Of a stretch of DNA of 64,000 nt, positions 15,659-23,780 are shown piece after piece. Source of the DNA: Microbacterium tenebrionis (GTDB lineage Bacteria; Actinomycetota; Actinomycetes; Actinomycetales; Microbacteriaceae); assembly GCF_903645325.1 (NCBI RefSeq), contig NZ_CAHJXQ010000004.1, forward strand, positions 1 to 64,000, written 5' to 3'. The position numbers and the translations under genes were made by a program. Below the pieces are notes generated by a model, which saw only the letters and a list, made by a program, of their open reading frames with translations, had not been told where the DNA came from and did no database searches. How positions within the stretch are numbered: the first letter of the stretch is position 1; each line of letters opens with the position of its first letter.

Positions 15659-16555
15659 TCAGCCGAGCTCGATGCCCCACTCCAGCGTCCAGGTCTCGCC
15701 GGGCGCCAGGCGCCGGATGCCGAGACCGCTGTTGAACGCGTCGGCGGGAGCCGTCATCGGCTCGATGGCGACGGCGAGGTCCTGGCCGGGGTACGCCTCG
15801 GTCGTGTACACCTGCACGTAGTCGAAGCCCTCGCCCTGCCAGAGCGTGAGCCGACGGCCGTCGGGTGCGGCGAGGGTGTGCCGCACGCGTCCGTCCGCGT
15901 CGCGGTCGAGGTCGGTGAAGCCGGTGTCGAGGTCGACGTCTCCGAGCCGCACGCCGTCGCGCAGCGACTCGGGCGCCGGTGAGGTGCCGGTCGGCAGCAT
16001 CCGATCATCGACGTCGAACTGGGTCGCAGCCGGAACACGCAGCACGAGCTCGCGCGGATCCGCGTCGCCGATCGTGATGAACGGGTGGGTGCCGAGCGCG
16101 ACCGGCGCGCTCTCGGAGGACCGGTTCGTGAGCTCGTGCGTGACCAGGACGCCGGCAACCGTCAGCGTGTACGTGACCGTCGTCGCGACCTCGTACGGGT
16201 ACCCCGTCTGCGGGTGGATCGTCGCGCTCAGGGTGACCGCGGCATCCGTCTGCTCGATCCCGTAGGCGGTGAAGCGCAGCAGCCCGTGGCTCGCGTTGCC
16301 GAACTTCGGCTCGGTGATCGCGAGCTGGCGCACCGTGTCGCCGTCGGACCACCTGCCGTCGCGGATGCGGTTCGGCCACGGTGCGAGGACGACACCGGAG
16401 CACGACGGGGTCGGCACGTCCTCGGGATAGCGGGCGACGAGGTCGACCCCGCAGATCGCGAGGCCGCGCAGGGATGCTCCGACCTGGGCGATCTGCGCCG
16501 TCACAGCGCCGCGGGTCAGGTGGATCTGGGTTCCGGTGGGGGAGAGGGAGGTCAC
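15659..16555 (-). CDS. Aldose 1-epimerase family protein
   Basis: This mutarotase-type enzyme interconverts alpha and beta anomers of aldoses such as galactose or glucose. The two catalytic histidines sit in N-A-S-H-G-L-L-R and G-T-H-P-F-I, and the catalytic Glu is in V-A-I-E-P-M-T-A-P-A-D-A-F-N. The length, about 298 residues, is normal. GTG 16561 is possible, but TACGAT (16562-16567) lies directly against it and exactly 6 nt before GTG 16555. The spacing seen at other leaderless genes here favours 16555. No sugar operon surrounds it. Confidence 0.88.
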   Translation of the reverse strand: MTSLSPTGTQIHLTRGAVTAQIAQVGASLRGLAICGVDLVARYPEDVPTPSCSGVVLAPWPNRIRDGRWSDGDTVRQLAITEPKFGNASHGLLRFTAYGIEQTDAAVTLSATIHPQTGYPYEVATTVTYTLTVAGVLVTHELTNRSSESAPVALGTHPFITIGDADPRELVLRVPAATQFDVDDRMLPTGTSPAPESLRDGVRLGDVDLDTGFTDLDRDADGRVRHTLAAPDGRRLTLWQGEGFDYVQVYTTEAYPGQDLAVAIEPMTAPADAFNSGLGIRRLAPGETWTLEWGIELG

Positions 16556-16658
16556 CTGCACATCGTACGAGGGCTCTCCCAGGTGCGTCCGGTAGGCTTG
16601 GGGCGTCGGCTTCGGGCACCCGCGTCACGCGGGGGATCTGAATCAAAGTGTGAGCCCA

Positions 16659-16696
16659 GGGGCCGATGGTTCATAAACCATCACATGAATGGCCCC
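16659..16696 (+). promoter_or_regulatory. Stacked hairpin in the long helicase leader
   Basis: GATGGTT (16665-16671) pairs with AACCATC (16676-16682) over a 4-nt loop, and GGGGCC (16659-16664) pairs with GGCCCC (16691-16696) around it. It lies about 95 nt before the DEAD-box helicase start. If TAGGCT (16593-16598) is the -10, the leader is about 185 nt. Structured leaders are common in cold-induced helicase mRNAs. Confidence 0.45.
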
Positions 16697-16789
16697 GGCC
16701 GATGGATGCTCGGGTATGTCCGCCGTGCGCTGATCTCTGTGCGCCGCCCGCGGATGCTGTTCTCGTGTCAGAGACAGTCAGGAAACACC

Positions 16790-19162
16790 ATGCCCAAGAA
16801 CGGCAAGCCCAAGGGCGGTCGCCCGTCCCGCAACTTCGAGCCGCGCTACGCGAAGAAGACCTCGTTCCACGACCGTCACGCCGGCGGGCGGCCCGGTGCC
16901 GGTCGCCCCGATCGTGATAACCGTGACGAGCGCACGGATGCTGGCGACCGCGGCTTCTCCTCCGACCGCAGCCGCACGTCCGATCGCGGCTTCGACCGCC
17001 GCCCCGGCAGCAAGAGCCCTTCGACAGGCTCAGGGCAGGCCGGGCGGCGGCCTGGCAGCCGCAGCCCGAGTCATCGCGGCTACCGCCCCGCCGAGGCCGA
17101 CGGCGGCGCGCCCAAGCGCCGCTGGACCGACCAGGAGCGCGCCGGTCGCGACGAGGCTCGCGGCATCCGCGGCCGCGCCGCGTCCGGACGCCGCGAGGCA
17201 CCCCATCACCGCGACGAGCGCTCGCAGGACTCCCGCGGCTCGTACGGCGAGCGTCCGCGCTACGGCAATGACCGCGCCGCCGGCGACCGCCGGTACGAGG
17301 ACCGTCCCCGCCGCGACGAGCGCGGCGGCGACCGCCCCCGCTTCCAGGGCGACCGCCCTCGTTTCCACAGCGACCGCAGCGACCGCCCTCGCTACAACGA
17401 TGACCGCAGTGGCGACCGTCGGTCGTTCAACAACGATCGCAATGACCGCGCCGCCGGCGACCGTCGGTCGTTCAACGATCGCAATGAGCGCGGCGGCGAC
17501 CGTCGGTCGTTCAACAACGATCGCGATGACCGTGGCGGCGATCGTCGGTCGTCGGGTCGCGACGATCGTCCGGCTCGCGACGACCGTCGGTCGTTCAACC
17601 GTGACGCTCGTCCGGCCCGGGATGACCGTCCGGCTCGGGATGGTCGTCCGTTCACGAACGACCGCAACGAGCGCCCGCGCCACAACGACGACCGTCCGCG
17701 CTTCGACCGCGACGAGCGCCCCGCACGCGATGACCGCCGTCCGTTCACCCGTGACGACCGCACCCGTCGTGATGACCGTCCCCGTTTCGACCGCGACGAC
17801 CGACCGCGTCGCGACGACCGGGGCGCGACTGACCGCGCCCGCCGTGACGACCGCGCGCAGCGTCCGAGCCGCGACGACTGGAACAAGCAGGCTCCGGCGC
17901 GCTTCGAGCCGACCGAGGACGTCGTTCACGAGCGCCTCGAGGCCCAGGTCGTCGCCGCCCCCGAGGTCGAGGGCACGACGTTCGCCGACCTCGGACTCGG
18001 CTCGAACATCGTCGAGACGCTGACGAACATGGGCGCCACCGCGCCGTTCCCCATCCAGGGCGCGACGATCCCCTCGATCCTCGAGGGGCGCGACGTGCTC
18101 GGCCGGGGCCGTACCGGCTCGGGCAAGACCATCGCGTTCGGGGCGCCGCTCGTCGAGAGCATCCTGACCTCGCAGGCCGGCAAGCGCCGCGAGATCGGCC
18201 GCGCGCCGCGCGCGATCATCCTCGCGCCGACGCGTGAGCTCGCGCTGCAGATCGACCGCACGGTGCAGCCGATCGCCCGCAGCGTCGGCCTGTTCACCAC
18301 GCAGATCTACGGCGGCGTGCCGCAGGGACGCCAGGTCGGTGCGCTCAAGAAGGGCGTGGACATCGTGATCGGCACGCCCGGTCGCGTCGAGGATCTCATC
18401 AACCAGGGCAAGCTCGACCTGTCCGACTGCCGCATCGCCGTGCTCGACGAGGCCGACCACATGTGCGAGCTCGGCTTCGTCGAGCCCGTGCAGCGGATCC
18501 TCCGTCACACGCAGGAGGGCAGTCAGAAGCTGCTGTTCTCGGCGACGCTCGACCGCGAGGTCGCAGCCCTCGTCGACGAGTTCCTCGTGGACCCCGCCGT
18601 GTACGAGGTCGCCGGCGAGGACCAGGACTCGAGCACGATCGACCACCGCGTGCTCGTGATCGACCACCGCGACAAGGCCGAGATCCTCACCTCGATGGTC
18701 GACCGCGACGGCAAGACGCTCGTCTTCGCCCGCACCCGCGCTTACGCCGAGATGCTCGCCGAGCAGTTCGAGGATGCCGGCATCCCGGCCGTCTCGCTGC
18801 ACGGCGACCTGAACCAGGCCAAGCGCACGCGCAACCTGCAGAAGATGACCTCGGGTCGCGTGAACGTGCTCGTCGCGACGGATGTCGCAGCCCGCGGCAT
18901 CCACGTCGACGACATCGATCTGGTGATCCAGGCCGATGCTCCCGACGAGTACAAGACCTACATGCACCGTGCCGGCCGTACCGGCCGTGCGGGTCGCTCG
19001 GGCCGGGTCGTCACGCTCATCACGCGTCAGCGTCAGCGCCGTATGAACGAGCTGCTCGAGCGCGCCGAGATCGACGCGCCGTTCGAGCCGGCGCGCCTCG
19101 GCGACGACGTCATCGAGGAGCTCGCTGGACGCATGCCGTCCGACGCCGACCTCACCGCCTGA
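16790..19162 (+). CDS. DEAD-box RNA helicase with long Arg/Asp-rich N-terminal tail
   Basis: Residues about 395-790 are a complete DEAD-box core: Q motif around F-P-I-Q-G-A-T, Walker A G-R-T-G-S-G-K-T (about 438), P-T-R-E-L-A, D-E-A-D (about 552), S-A-T (about 583), and H-R-A-G-R-T-G-R (about 727). The first 370 residues are low complexity, built from D-R, R-D-D-R and D-R-R-S-F-N units, predicted disordered and RNA-binding or condensate-forming. Part of the tail is a recent tandem duplication (17411-17554), and a 19-bp dispersed repeat adds residues about 80-86. In related proteins the basic tail is usually at the C-terminus. The long structured leader suggests post-transcriptional, possibly cold, control. 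Confidence 0.9.
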   Translation: MPKNGKPKGGRPSRNFEPRYAKKTSFHDRHAGGRPGAGRPDRDNRDERTDAGDRGFSSDRSRTSDRGFDRRPGSKSPSTGSGQAGRRPGSRSPSHRGYRPAEADGGAPKRRWTDQERAGRDEARGIRGRAASGRREAPHHRDERSQDSRGSYGERPRYGNDRAAGDRRYEDRPRRDERGGDRPRFQGDRPRFHSDRSDRPRYNDDRSGDRRSFNNDRNDRAAGDRRSFNDRNERGGDRRSFNNDRDDRGGDRRSSGRDDRPARDDRRSFNRDARPARDDRPARDGRPFTNDRNERPRHNDDRPRFDRDERPARDDRRPFTRDDRTRRDDRPRFDRDDRPRRDDRGATDRARRDDRAQRPSRDDWNKQAPARFEPTEDVVHERLEAQVVAAPEVEGTTFADLGLGSNIVETLTNMGATAPFPIQGATIPSILEGRDVLGRGRTGSGKTIAFGAPLVESILTSQAGKRREIGRAPRAIILAPTRELALQIDRTVQPIARSVGLFTTQIYGGVPQGRQVGALKKGVDIVIGTPGRVEDLINQGKLDLSDCRIAVLDEADHMCELGFVEPVQRILRHTQEGSQKLLFSATLDREVAALVDEFLVDPAVYEVAGEDQDSSTIDHRVLVIDHRDKAEILTSMVDRDGKTLVFARTRAYAEMLAEQFEDAGIPAVSLHGDLNQAKRTRNLQKMTSGRVNVLVATDVAARGIHVDDIDLVIQADAPDEYKTYMHRAGRTGRAGRSGRVVTLITRQRQRRMNELLERAEIDAPFEPARLGDDVIEELAGRMPSDADLTA
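17027..17045. repeat. 19-bp dispersed repeat, copy 2
   Basis: This is an exact copy of CCCTTCGACAGGCTCAGGG inside the helicase N-terminal tail, translated in a different frame from copies 1 and 3 (here as P-S-T-G-S-G-Q). Confidence 0.85.
17411..17554 (+). repeat. Tandem repeat in the helicase tail
   Basis: Three units of 45, 39 and 42 bp (17411, 17456, 17495), each starting GGCGACCGTCGGTCGTTCAA, are followed by a partial fourth. All lengths are multiples of three, so they expand the protein by about 14 residues each. High identity indicates recent slippage or unequal exchange. Confidence 0.8.
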
Positions 19163-19172
19163 TCGCTGTCGG

Positions 19173-19205
19173 CGCGCGCCCCGCTCTCACACCGCGGGGC
19201 GCGCG
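19173..19205. terminator. Bidirectional terminator, 12-bp perfect stem
   Basis: CGCGCGCCCCGC (19173-19184) pairs perfectly with 19194-19205 over a 9-nt loop. It follows the helicase stop by 10 nt and overlaps the last codons of the convergent YaeQ gene. No T-run follows, as is common in high-GC actinomycetes. Confidence 0.65.
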
Positions 19206-19726
19206 TGCACGGCGGAGCTCAACGTCGTGCCGTTCAGGTCGAGGTAGAGCTGCCGCTCGGTCACGGTCAGCGTGGCGGCGTTGCGGCGCTCGAGAAGTCC
19301 CGCCGCTTGGTCGACGAATCCGGGGTCGAAACTGAACACCTCGATCGCCTCGGCGTTGTAGATCTTCTTGCCTGCCCACGGCGCGATGACCTTGACGGGA
19401 TCGCGGTGCGTGTACACGGCGACGCGTTCGGCGAGCCGACTGCCGTGGTGCAGGCGCTCGGCATCGGGTGCGCCGACTTCGATCCACGCCGTGACGGCGC
19501 CGGTCAGGTCGCGCGCGATCACGGCCGGCTCGTCCGTGGACGAGATGCCCGAACCGAATTCGATCCCCTCGACGTATTCGAGGCAGTAGGCCAGCAACCG
19601 GGTCACCATGTACGCGTCCGTCTCGGACGGATGCTTCGCCACGCGCAGCGCGAGATCGTCGTAGACGCCGCGGTCCATGTCTGCCAGCTGCACCGCGAAC
19701 GTGTGGATCGTCGAACCGATTGCCAT
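19187..19726 (-). CDS. yaeQ: YaeQ family protein
   Basis: The 179-residue protein matches YaeQ, a conserved family with a PD-(D/E)xK nuclease-like fold and no firmly established role. Features include the start A-I-G-S-T-I-H-T-F, V-A-K-H-P-S-E-T-D-A-Y-M-V-T-R-L-L-A-Y, E-F-G-S-G-I-S, D-L-T-G-x5-W-I-E-V-G and A-E-A-I-E-V-F-S-F. These cover the acidic residues of the proposed active site. TAGGCT lies 8 nt before the ATG, so the mRNA may have almost no leader. It is upstream and convergent to the helicase. Confidence 0.9.
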   Translation of the reverse strand: MAIGSTIHTFAVQLADMDRGVYDDLALRVAKHPSETDAYMVTRLLAYCLEYVEGIEFGSGISSTDEPAVIARDLTGAVTAWIEVGAPDAERLHHGSRLAERVAVYTHRDPVKVIAPWAGKKIYNAEAIEVFSFDPGFVDQAAGLLERRNAATLTVTERQLYLDLNGTTLSSAVHARPAV

Positions 19727-19758
19727 AGCTCTCGAGCCTACGCGGCGCGGTGCCAGGC

Positions 19759-20802
19759 TCAGAACAGCGTCGGCTGCGGGGGAGGCGCCGGTGGTGTGAG
19801 GACGGCCGGCCTGGTGAGCGTTCGCTCCGGATAGGCGTCATCCGAGTGCCGGGCCTCGAGCCCGTGCGCGCGGATCAGTGGTCGGATCCGTTTCGCCAGC
19901 CATTGCCGGTACGCCCTCGGCGCCTCGGCGGCAGCCCCCGGGTAGAGCCCGCGATACGACGACATCAGCTCGGGATGCTCGCGCTCCAGCCACTGCAGGA
20001 ACCACGGCTTGACGCCGGCGCGCAGGTGCAGCGCGCCGTAGATGACGTGGTCGGCTCCGGAGGCCTTGATGCGCCGGAGCGCCTGGTCGATCTGCTCCAC
20101 CGAGTCGGTCAAGTGCGGAAGGACGGGCATGAGGAACACGCCGACCCGGAACCCCGCATCCGTCAGCGCGCGCACGGTGTCCAGACGCGCCTGCGTCGAC
20201 GGCGTGCCCGGTTCGATCGAATGCTCCAGTTCGTCGTCGTACATCGCGATCGACATCTGCACGTCGACGGGCACCGACGTCGCAGCCTCGACCAGCAGTG
20301 GGATGTCGCGCCGGATCAACGTGCCCTTCGTGAGGATCGAGAACGGCGTGCCCGACTCCGCCAGAGCCCGGATGATGTCAGGCATGAGCCGGTAGCGCCC
20401 CTCCGCCCGCTGATACGGGTCGGTGTTCGTGCCGAGGGCCACGGTTTCGTGGTTCCACGTGCCGCGGCGCAGCTCGCGCTGCAGGACCTCGGCGACATTC
20501 GTCTTCACGACGATCTGCGAGTCGAAGTCTCCGCCGCCATCGAGATCGAGGTAGTGGTGCGTCCCACGAGCGAAGCAATAAACGCAGGAATGACTGCATC
20601 CGCGGTACGGGTTGATCGTCCAGCTGAACGGCATCCGTGATCCGCCGGGGACGCGATTGAGCGCCGACTTCGCCAGCACCTCGTGGAAGGTCATGCCGGC
20701 GAACTCGGGCGTCGTCACCGAGTGGACGATGCCGGTGCGGTTCTCGAGGCCGGGGAGCGCTGCGGCATCCGCATCGTCGATCGTCTGTCCCTGCCACCGC
20801 AT
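19759..20802 (-). CDS. Rv2578c-type radical SAM protein
   Basis: This 347-residue protein has the radical SAM cluster motif C-S-H-S-C-V-Y-C near residue 72, preceded by N-P-Y-R-G, with a V-A-L-G-T-N-T-D-P-Y-Q segment downstream. It belongs to the Rv2578c-like group related to spore photoproduct lyase. A TTG at 20832 would add ten residues, but ATG 20802 gives the family start M-R-W-x-G-Q and sits 6 nt behind a -10-like TCGAAT with TTGACT 17 bp further up. A LexA-like dyad lies in that spacer; the M. tuberculosis homologue is a known LexA target. A DNA-damage role is plausible but unproven. Confidence 0.88.
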   Translation of the reverse strand: MRWQGQTIDDADAAALPGLENRTGIVHSVTTPEFAGMTFHEVLAKSALNRVPGGSRMPFSWTINPYRGCSHSCVYCFARGTHHYLDLDGGGDFDSQIVVKTNVAEVLQRELRRGTWNHETVALGTNTDPYQRAEGRYRLMPDIIRALAESGTPFSILTKGTLIRRDIPLLVEAATSVPVDVQMSIAMYDDELEHSIEPGTPSTQARLDTVRALTDAGFRVGVFLMPVLPHLTDSVEQIDQALRRIKASGADHVIYGALHLRAGVKPWFLQWLEREHPELMSSYRGLYPGAAAEAPRAYRQWLAKRIRPLIRAHGLEARHSDDAYPERTLTRPAVLTPPAPPPQPTLF

Positions 20803-20808
20803 GCCATC

Positions 20809-20837
20809 ATTCGAACAAAAAATCGAAGACAAGTCAA
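20809..20837 (-). promoter_or_regulatory. Promoter with LexA-like box for radical SAM gene
   Basis: Read on the minus strand, TTGACT (20832-20837) and TCGAAT (20809-20814) are spaced 17 bp, and the ATG follows 6 nt later. TCGATTTTTTGTTCGA (20811-20826) overlaps the spacer and matches 10 of the 12 fixed positions of the actinobacterial SOS box TCGAACNNNNGTTCGA. Confidence 0.55.
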
Positions 20838-20884
20838 CCCGATGTGCGATTTATGTTCGATCCGACTTAAGCGACAATGGAACG

Positions 20885-21811
20885 ATGAGCGACGCCCGGT
20901 ACCCGCGGCACGCGTCGCGTCCACACCGTGCCCTCTCCGTCGCGCTGCCGATCGGGATAGCGGTCACCGCGCTCGGAGCGCTGTGGGCGCTGGCCGACGT
21001 GCCGATGGCGGTCGACGCCGCTGTGCCGCCAGTCCCCGCCGCCGCGGGCGAGCTTCCCGGTGTCGAGGTCGCTTCGACCCTCGCCGCCGACCCGTGCGCC
21101 GACACGGCAGTGGCCGGAGCGCTCGATGCGGGAGACGATGAGGCGCTGGTCGCGGCCTTCGGTGGCGGCGCTGCGTTCCGCGAGGCCGTCGTCGCGGGGA
21201 ACGCCCCCTGCATTTCGCTCGCGGACCCCACCCGCGCGTGGGTGGTCGTCAACAAGGCGCGCCCCCTCGTGCCGACCGACTACGTCCCCGCCGATCTCGT
21301 CGCCTCCCCGATCCAGCAGACGACGGCATCCCGCCTGATCCACCCGGATGCCGCCACCGCCCTCGCCGCGATGTCAACCGATCTCGCGGACGCCGGTGCG
21401 GGCTCGCTCGGGATGAACAACTCCTACCGCTCCTACCTGCTCCAGGTCTCGAACTACACCGGTTTCGTGAGCACCGAGGGGCAGGAGAACGCCGACCGGG
21501 GCTCCGCTCGCCCCGGGTTCAGCGAGCACCAGACCGGTCTCGCCGTCGACGTCGTCGCGTGCAGCGCCGGCTGCGGCGAGATCGCCGGGTTCGGCGGGAC
21601 GCCCGAGAGCGACTGGGTCGCAGCGCACGCATGGGAGTACGGGTTCATCGTGCGGTACGAATCGGGCGCGACCGGCACGACCGGCTACGAACCCGAGCCC
21701 TGGCATCTGCGGTACATCGGCCCGTCGCTGGCCGCCGCGTATCACGAGGGCGGCTACCACACGCTCGAGGCGTTCTTCGGGCTGCCCGCCGCCCCCGACT
21801 ACGCGCACTGA
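20885..21811 (+). CDS. VanY-type D-alanyl-D-alanine carboxypeptidase (M15)
   Basis: The 308-residue protein has an N-terminal membrane anchor or signal (residues 17-38), a 100-residue linker, and a C-terminal M15B peptidase domain. Zinc ligands are seen in S-E-H-Q-T-G-L-A-V-D-V (about residue 213) and E-P-W-H-L-R-Y (about 273). Such enzymes trim the terminal D-Ala from peptidoglycan stem peptides outside the cell. GACAAT lies exactly 6 nt before ATG 20885 and there is no clear ribosome binding site, suggesting a leaderless mRNA. Nothing nearby suggests a vancomycin-resistance cluster, so a house-keeping cell-wall role is likely. Confidence 0.9.
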   Translation: MSDARYPRHASRPHRALSVALPIGIAVTALGALWALADVPMAVDAAVPPVPAAAGELPGVEVASTLAADPCADTAVAGALDAGDDEALVAAFGGGAAFREAVVAGNAPCISLADPTRAWVVVNKARPLVPTDYVPADLVASPIQQTTASRLIHPDAATALAAMSTDLADAGAGSLGMNNSYRSYLLQVSNYTGFVSTEGQENADRGSARPGFSEHQTGLAVDVVACSAGCGEIAGFGGTPESDWVAAHAWEYGFIVRYESGATGTTGYEPEPWHLRYIGPSLAAAYHEGGYHTLEAFFGLPAAPDYAH

Positions 21812-21964
21812 ATCCACGTGATCCGGCGGTTCTGTGGCATCCCACAAACGCGGAACCCGGTCTCACGCATCGTGGGATGCATTCTCACAACGCCCTGCCC
21901 CGGCATCCCCGCTCCGGCATAGACTCGCCGGAGCAAAGAAGCCAGACACGTTCGGGAGGACGGC

Positions 21965-23128
21965 ATGGAACGCGACATCTACGACGAGGACCACGAGGCA
22001 TTCCGCGACCTGGTCAAGGACTTCGTCAAGCGGCACGTGAGCACCGAGAGCATCGAGAAGTGGGAAGCCGCGGGCGAGATCGACCGCGAGACCATGCTCG
22101 CCGCCGGTGAGGCGGGCCTGATCGGACTCTCGGTCCCCGAGGAGTTCGGCGGCGCCGGGATGCTGCAGGACTACCGCTTCCGCACCATCGTCATGGAAGA
22201 GGTCATCGCGGCCGGTGCCGGTTCGCTGGCGGGCGCCTTCGGCATCCAGGACGACCTGGCCGTCCCCTACCTCGTGCACATGGGCACGCAGGAGCAGAAG
22301 GAGAAGTGGCTGCCCCGCATGGCCAGCGGTGAGGTGCTCGGCGCTCTCGCGATGACCGACCCTGGTGCGGGCTCCGACCTCCGCGGCATCAAGACCAACG
22401 CGAAGAAGGTCGACGGCGGCTACATCGTCAACGGCGCGAAGACCTTCATCTCGTCGGGCACCACCGCCGACATCGTCGTCACGTTCGTGAAGACCGGCGA
22501 GGGCAACCGCCCCGACGCATTCAGCCTGCTCATCCTCGAGAAGGGCATGGAGGGGTTCGATCAGGGCAAGAAGCTCAAGAAGATGGGCTTCCACGGCTGG
22601 GACACCGCCGAGCTCAGCTTCACCGACGTCTTCGTGCCCGATGAGAACCTCATCAGCGGCAAGGAGGGTCAGGGCTTCATCCAGCTGATGATGAACCTGC
22701 CGCTCGAGCGCCTCTCGATCGGTGTCGCCGCGGCCGCTGCCGCGCAGGCCGCGACCGACTGGACCATCGCCTACACGAAGGACCGCGAGGCGTTCGGCGA
22801 GCGGATCGCCGACTTCCAGAACACCCGATTCCAGCTCGCCGACATGGTCACCACGACCGAGGTCATGTGGGCGTACATCGACCGCGCGCTGCTCGCCTAC
22901 AAGGACAGCAAGCTCACCGCCGAGGATGCCGCGAAGGTCAAGTACTGGGCCACCGAGCGCGAGTGGGAGGTGCTCGACACCGGCGTTCAGCTGCACGGCG
23001 GCTACGGCTACATCATGGAGTACCCGATCGCCCGGGCCTTCACCGACGCCCGCGTGCACCGCATCTATGGCGGCACCAACGAGATCATGCGCGACCTCGT
23101 CGGCCGTCAGATCGCCGGCAAGCGCTGA
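21965..23128 (+). CDS. Acyl-CoA dehydrogenase, long-chain type
   Basis: This FAD enzyme of 387 residues oxidises acyl-CoA thioesters in fatty-acid or branched-chain degradation. M-T-D-P-G-A-G-S-D-L (about 129) and I-Y-G-G-T-N-E-I-M (about 370) are family signatures. The usual catalytic Glu position in the last motif is Gly; instead Glu is found in L-P-L-E-R-L, where long-chain and isovaleryl-type enzymes keep their base. GGGAGGA precedes ATG 21965. It stands alone without other beta-oxidation genes. A 9-bp inverted repeat (21837-21845 with 21872-21880) precedes it. Confidence 0.92.
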   Translation: MERDIYDEDHEAFRDLVKDFVKRHVSTESIEKWEAAGEIDRETMLAAGEAGLIGLSVPEEFGGAGMLQDYRFRTIVMEEVIAAGAGSLAGAFGIQDDLAVPYLVHMGTQEQKEKWLPRMASGEVLGALAMTDPGAGSDLRGIKTNAKKVDGGYIVNGAKTFISSGTTADIVVTFVKTGEGNRPDAFSLLILEKGMEGFDQGKKLKKMGFHGWDTAELSFTDVFVPDENLISGKEGQGFIQLMMNLPLERLSIGVAAAAAAQAATDWTIAYTKDREAFGERIADFQNTRFQLADMVTTTEVMWAYIDRALLAYKDSKLTAEDAAKVKYWATEREWEVLDTGVQLHGGYGYIMEYPIARAFTDARVHRIYGGTNEIMRDLVGRQIAGKR

Positions 23129-23139
23129 GGCGCTTGGCG

Positions 23140-23186
23140 GCCATGCTACTCCGGTAGCACTCTCGGTGCTACCGGAGTAGCATGGC
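23140..23186. promoter_or_regulatory. Perfect 21-bp inverted repeat over the antitoxin start
   Basis: Bases 23140-23160 are the exact reverse complement of 23166-23186, with a 5-base loop. Each arm is itself nearly palindromic around GCTACTCCGGTAGC. The right arm contains both GGAG (23174-23177) and the ATG (23182) of the antitoxin gene. As DNA it offers two operator half-sites for a ribbon-helix-helix dimer; as RNA it would hide the ribosome site. It may also end the acyl-CoA dehydrogenase transcript. Confidence 0.75.
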
Positions 23187-23412
23187 CCGCATGGGCACCA
23201 CGAAGATCAGTCTCAGCCTGAGCGAATCCGACCTGGCCTTCCTCGACGCGGAAGCGCTGGGCGGGCGGTACGCGTCGCGCTCGGCGGCAGTGCAGGACGC
23301 TGTTCGACTTCTGCGGGAGAGCCGCCTCGCGGACGCCTACGCGGAAGCGTTCGCCGAGGGCTACGACGAGGACTGGGACCTCGCGGCCGACGACGGACTG
23401 GCGTCGGCGTGA
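23182..23412 (+). CDS. Ribbon-helix-helix antitoxin
   Basis: This 76-residue protein starts with a ribbon-helix-helix DNA-binding segment (T-T-K-I-S-L-S-L-S-E-S-D-L-A-F-L-D, then R-S-A-A-V-Q-D-A-V-R-L-L) and ends with a highly acidic tail (E-G-Y-D-E-D-W-D) that would wrap the toxin. Its stop overlaps the GTG of a MazF-type toxin by 4 nt, the classic antitoxin-first order. The start ATG 23182 has GGAG 4 nt upstream, but both are inside the 21-bp inverted repeat; ATG 23191 is the alternative. Autorepression through that repeat is likely. Confidence 0.85.
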   Translation: MARMGTTKISLSLSESDLAFLDAEALGGRYASRSAAVQDAVRLLRESRLADAYAEAFAEGYDEDWDLAADDGLASA

Positions 23413-23771
23413 CCGTGAGCCTGTTGCGCCGAGGCCAGATCGTCGTGGTGTCCTTGGATCCGGCGGTGGGGTCGGAATCCCGCAAAACGCGGCCCGCAGT
23501 GATCGTCAGCAACAACGCTGCGAACGGCGTGGCGGCGCGCACTCCGAACGCGACGATCACCGTCGTGCCGGTGACGTCGAACATCACGCGGGTGCTGCCT
23601 TTTCAGGTGCTGCTTCCGGCAGCGGCGACGGGTCTCGATCGGGATTCGAAGGCTCAGGCCGAGCAGATCCGCACGATCGCGGTGGAACGAGTCATCCGTC
23701 CTGTCGGCTGGGTTCCCGCCGAGCTCATGGGCGCGATCGACGAGACGCTCCGGACGCATCTCGCGCTGTGA
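23409..23771 (+). CDS. MazF/PemK family toxin endoribonuclease
   Basis: The 120-residue protein follows the MazF pattern: R-R-G-Q-I-V-V-V-S-L-D-P, K-T-R-P-A-V-I-V-S-N-N near residue 27, V-V-P-V-T-S-N-I-T, then A-E-Q-I-R-T-I near residue 79. The Arg in K-T-R-P and the Thr in P-V-T-S are the usual active-site residues for sequence-specific mRNA cleavage. The GTG start overlaps the antitoxin stop, coupling toxin translation to antitoxin translation. There is no sign of a surrounding mobile element. Confidence 0.9.
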   Translation: MTVSLLRRGQIVVVSLDPAVGSESRKTRPAVIVSNNAANGVAARTPNATITVVPVTSNITRVLPFQVLLPAAATGLDRDSKAQAEQIRTIAVERVIRPVGWVPAELMGAIDETLRTHLAL

Positions 23772-23780
23772 GCAGCGCCC

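Noticed and set aside
17401-17560. Possible CRISPR-like array (regular short repeats)
   Set aside because: The units are directly adjacent without spacers, are multiples of three, and encode the helicase tail; it is a coding tandem repeat.
17030-18967. A 645-codon open frame opposite the helicase
   Set aside because: The valine- and alanine-rich stretch is simply the reverse complement of the repetitive Arg/Asp tail; the plus strand has complete helicase motifs.
20803-20832. TTG start at 20832 for the radical SAM protein
   Set aside because: The extra ten residues overlap the promoter and LexA-like box, and the family starts at M-R-W.
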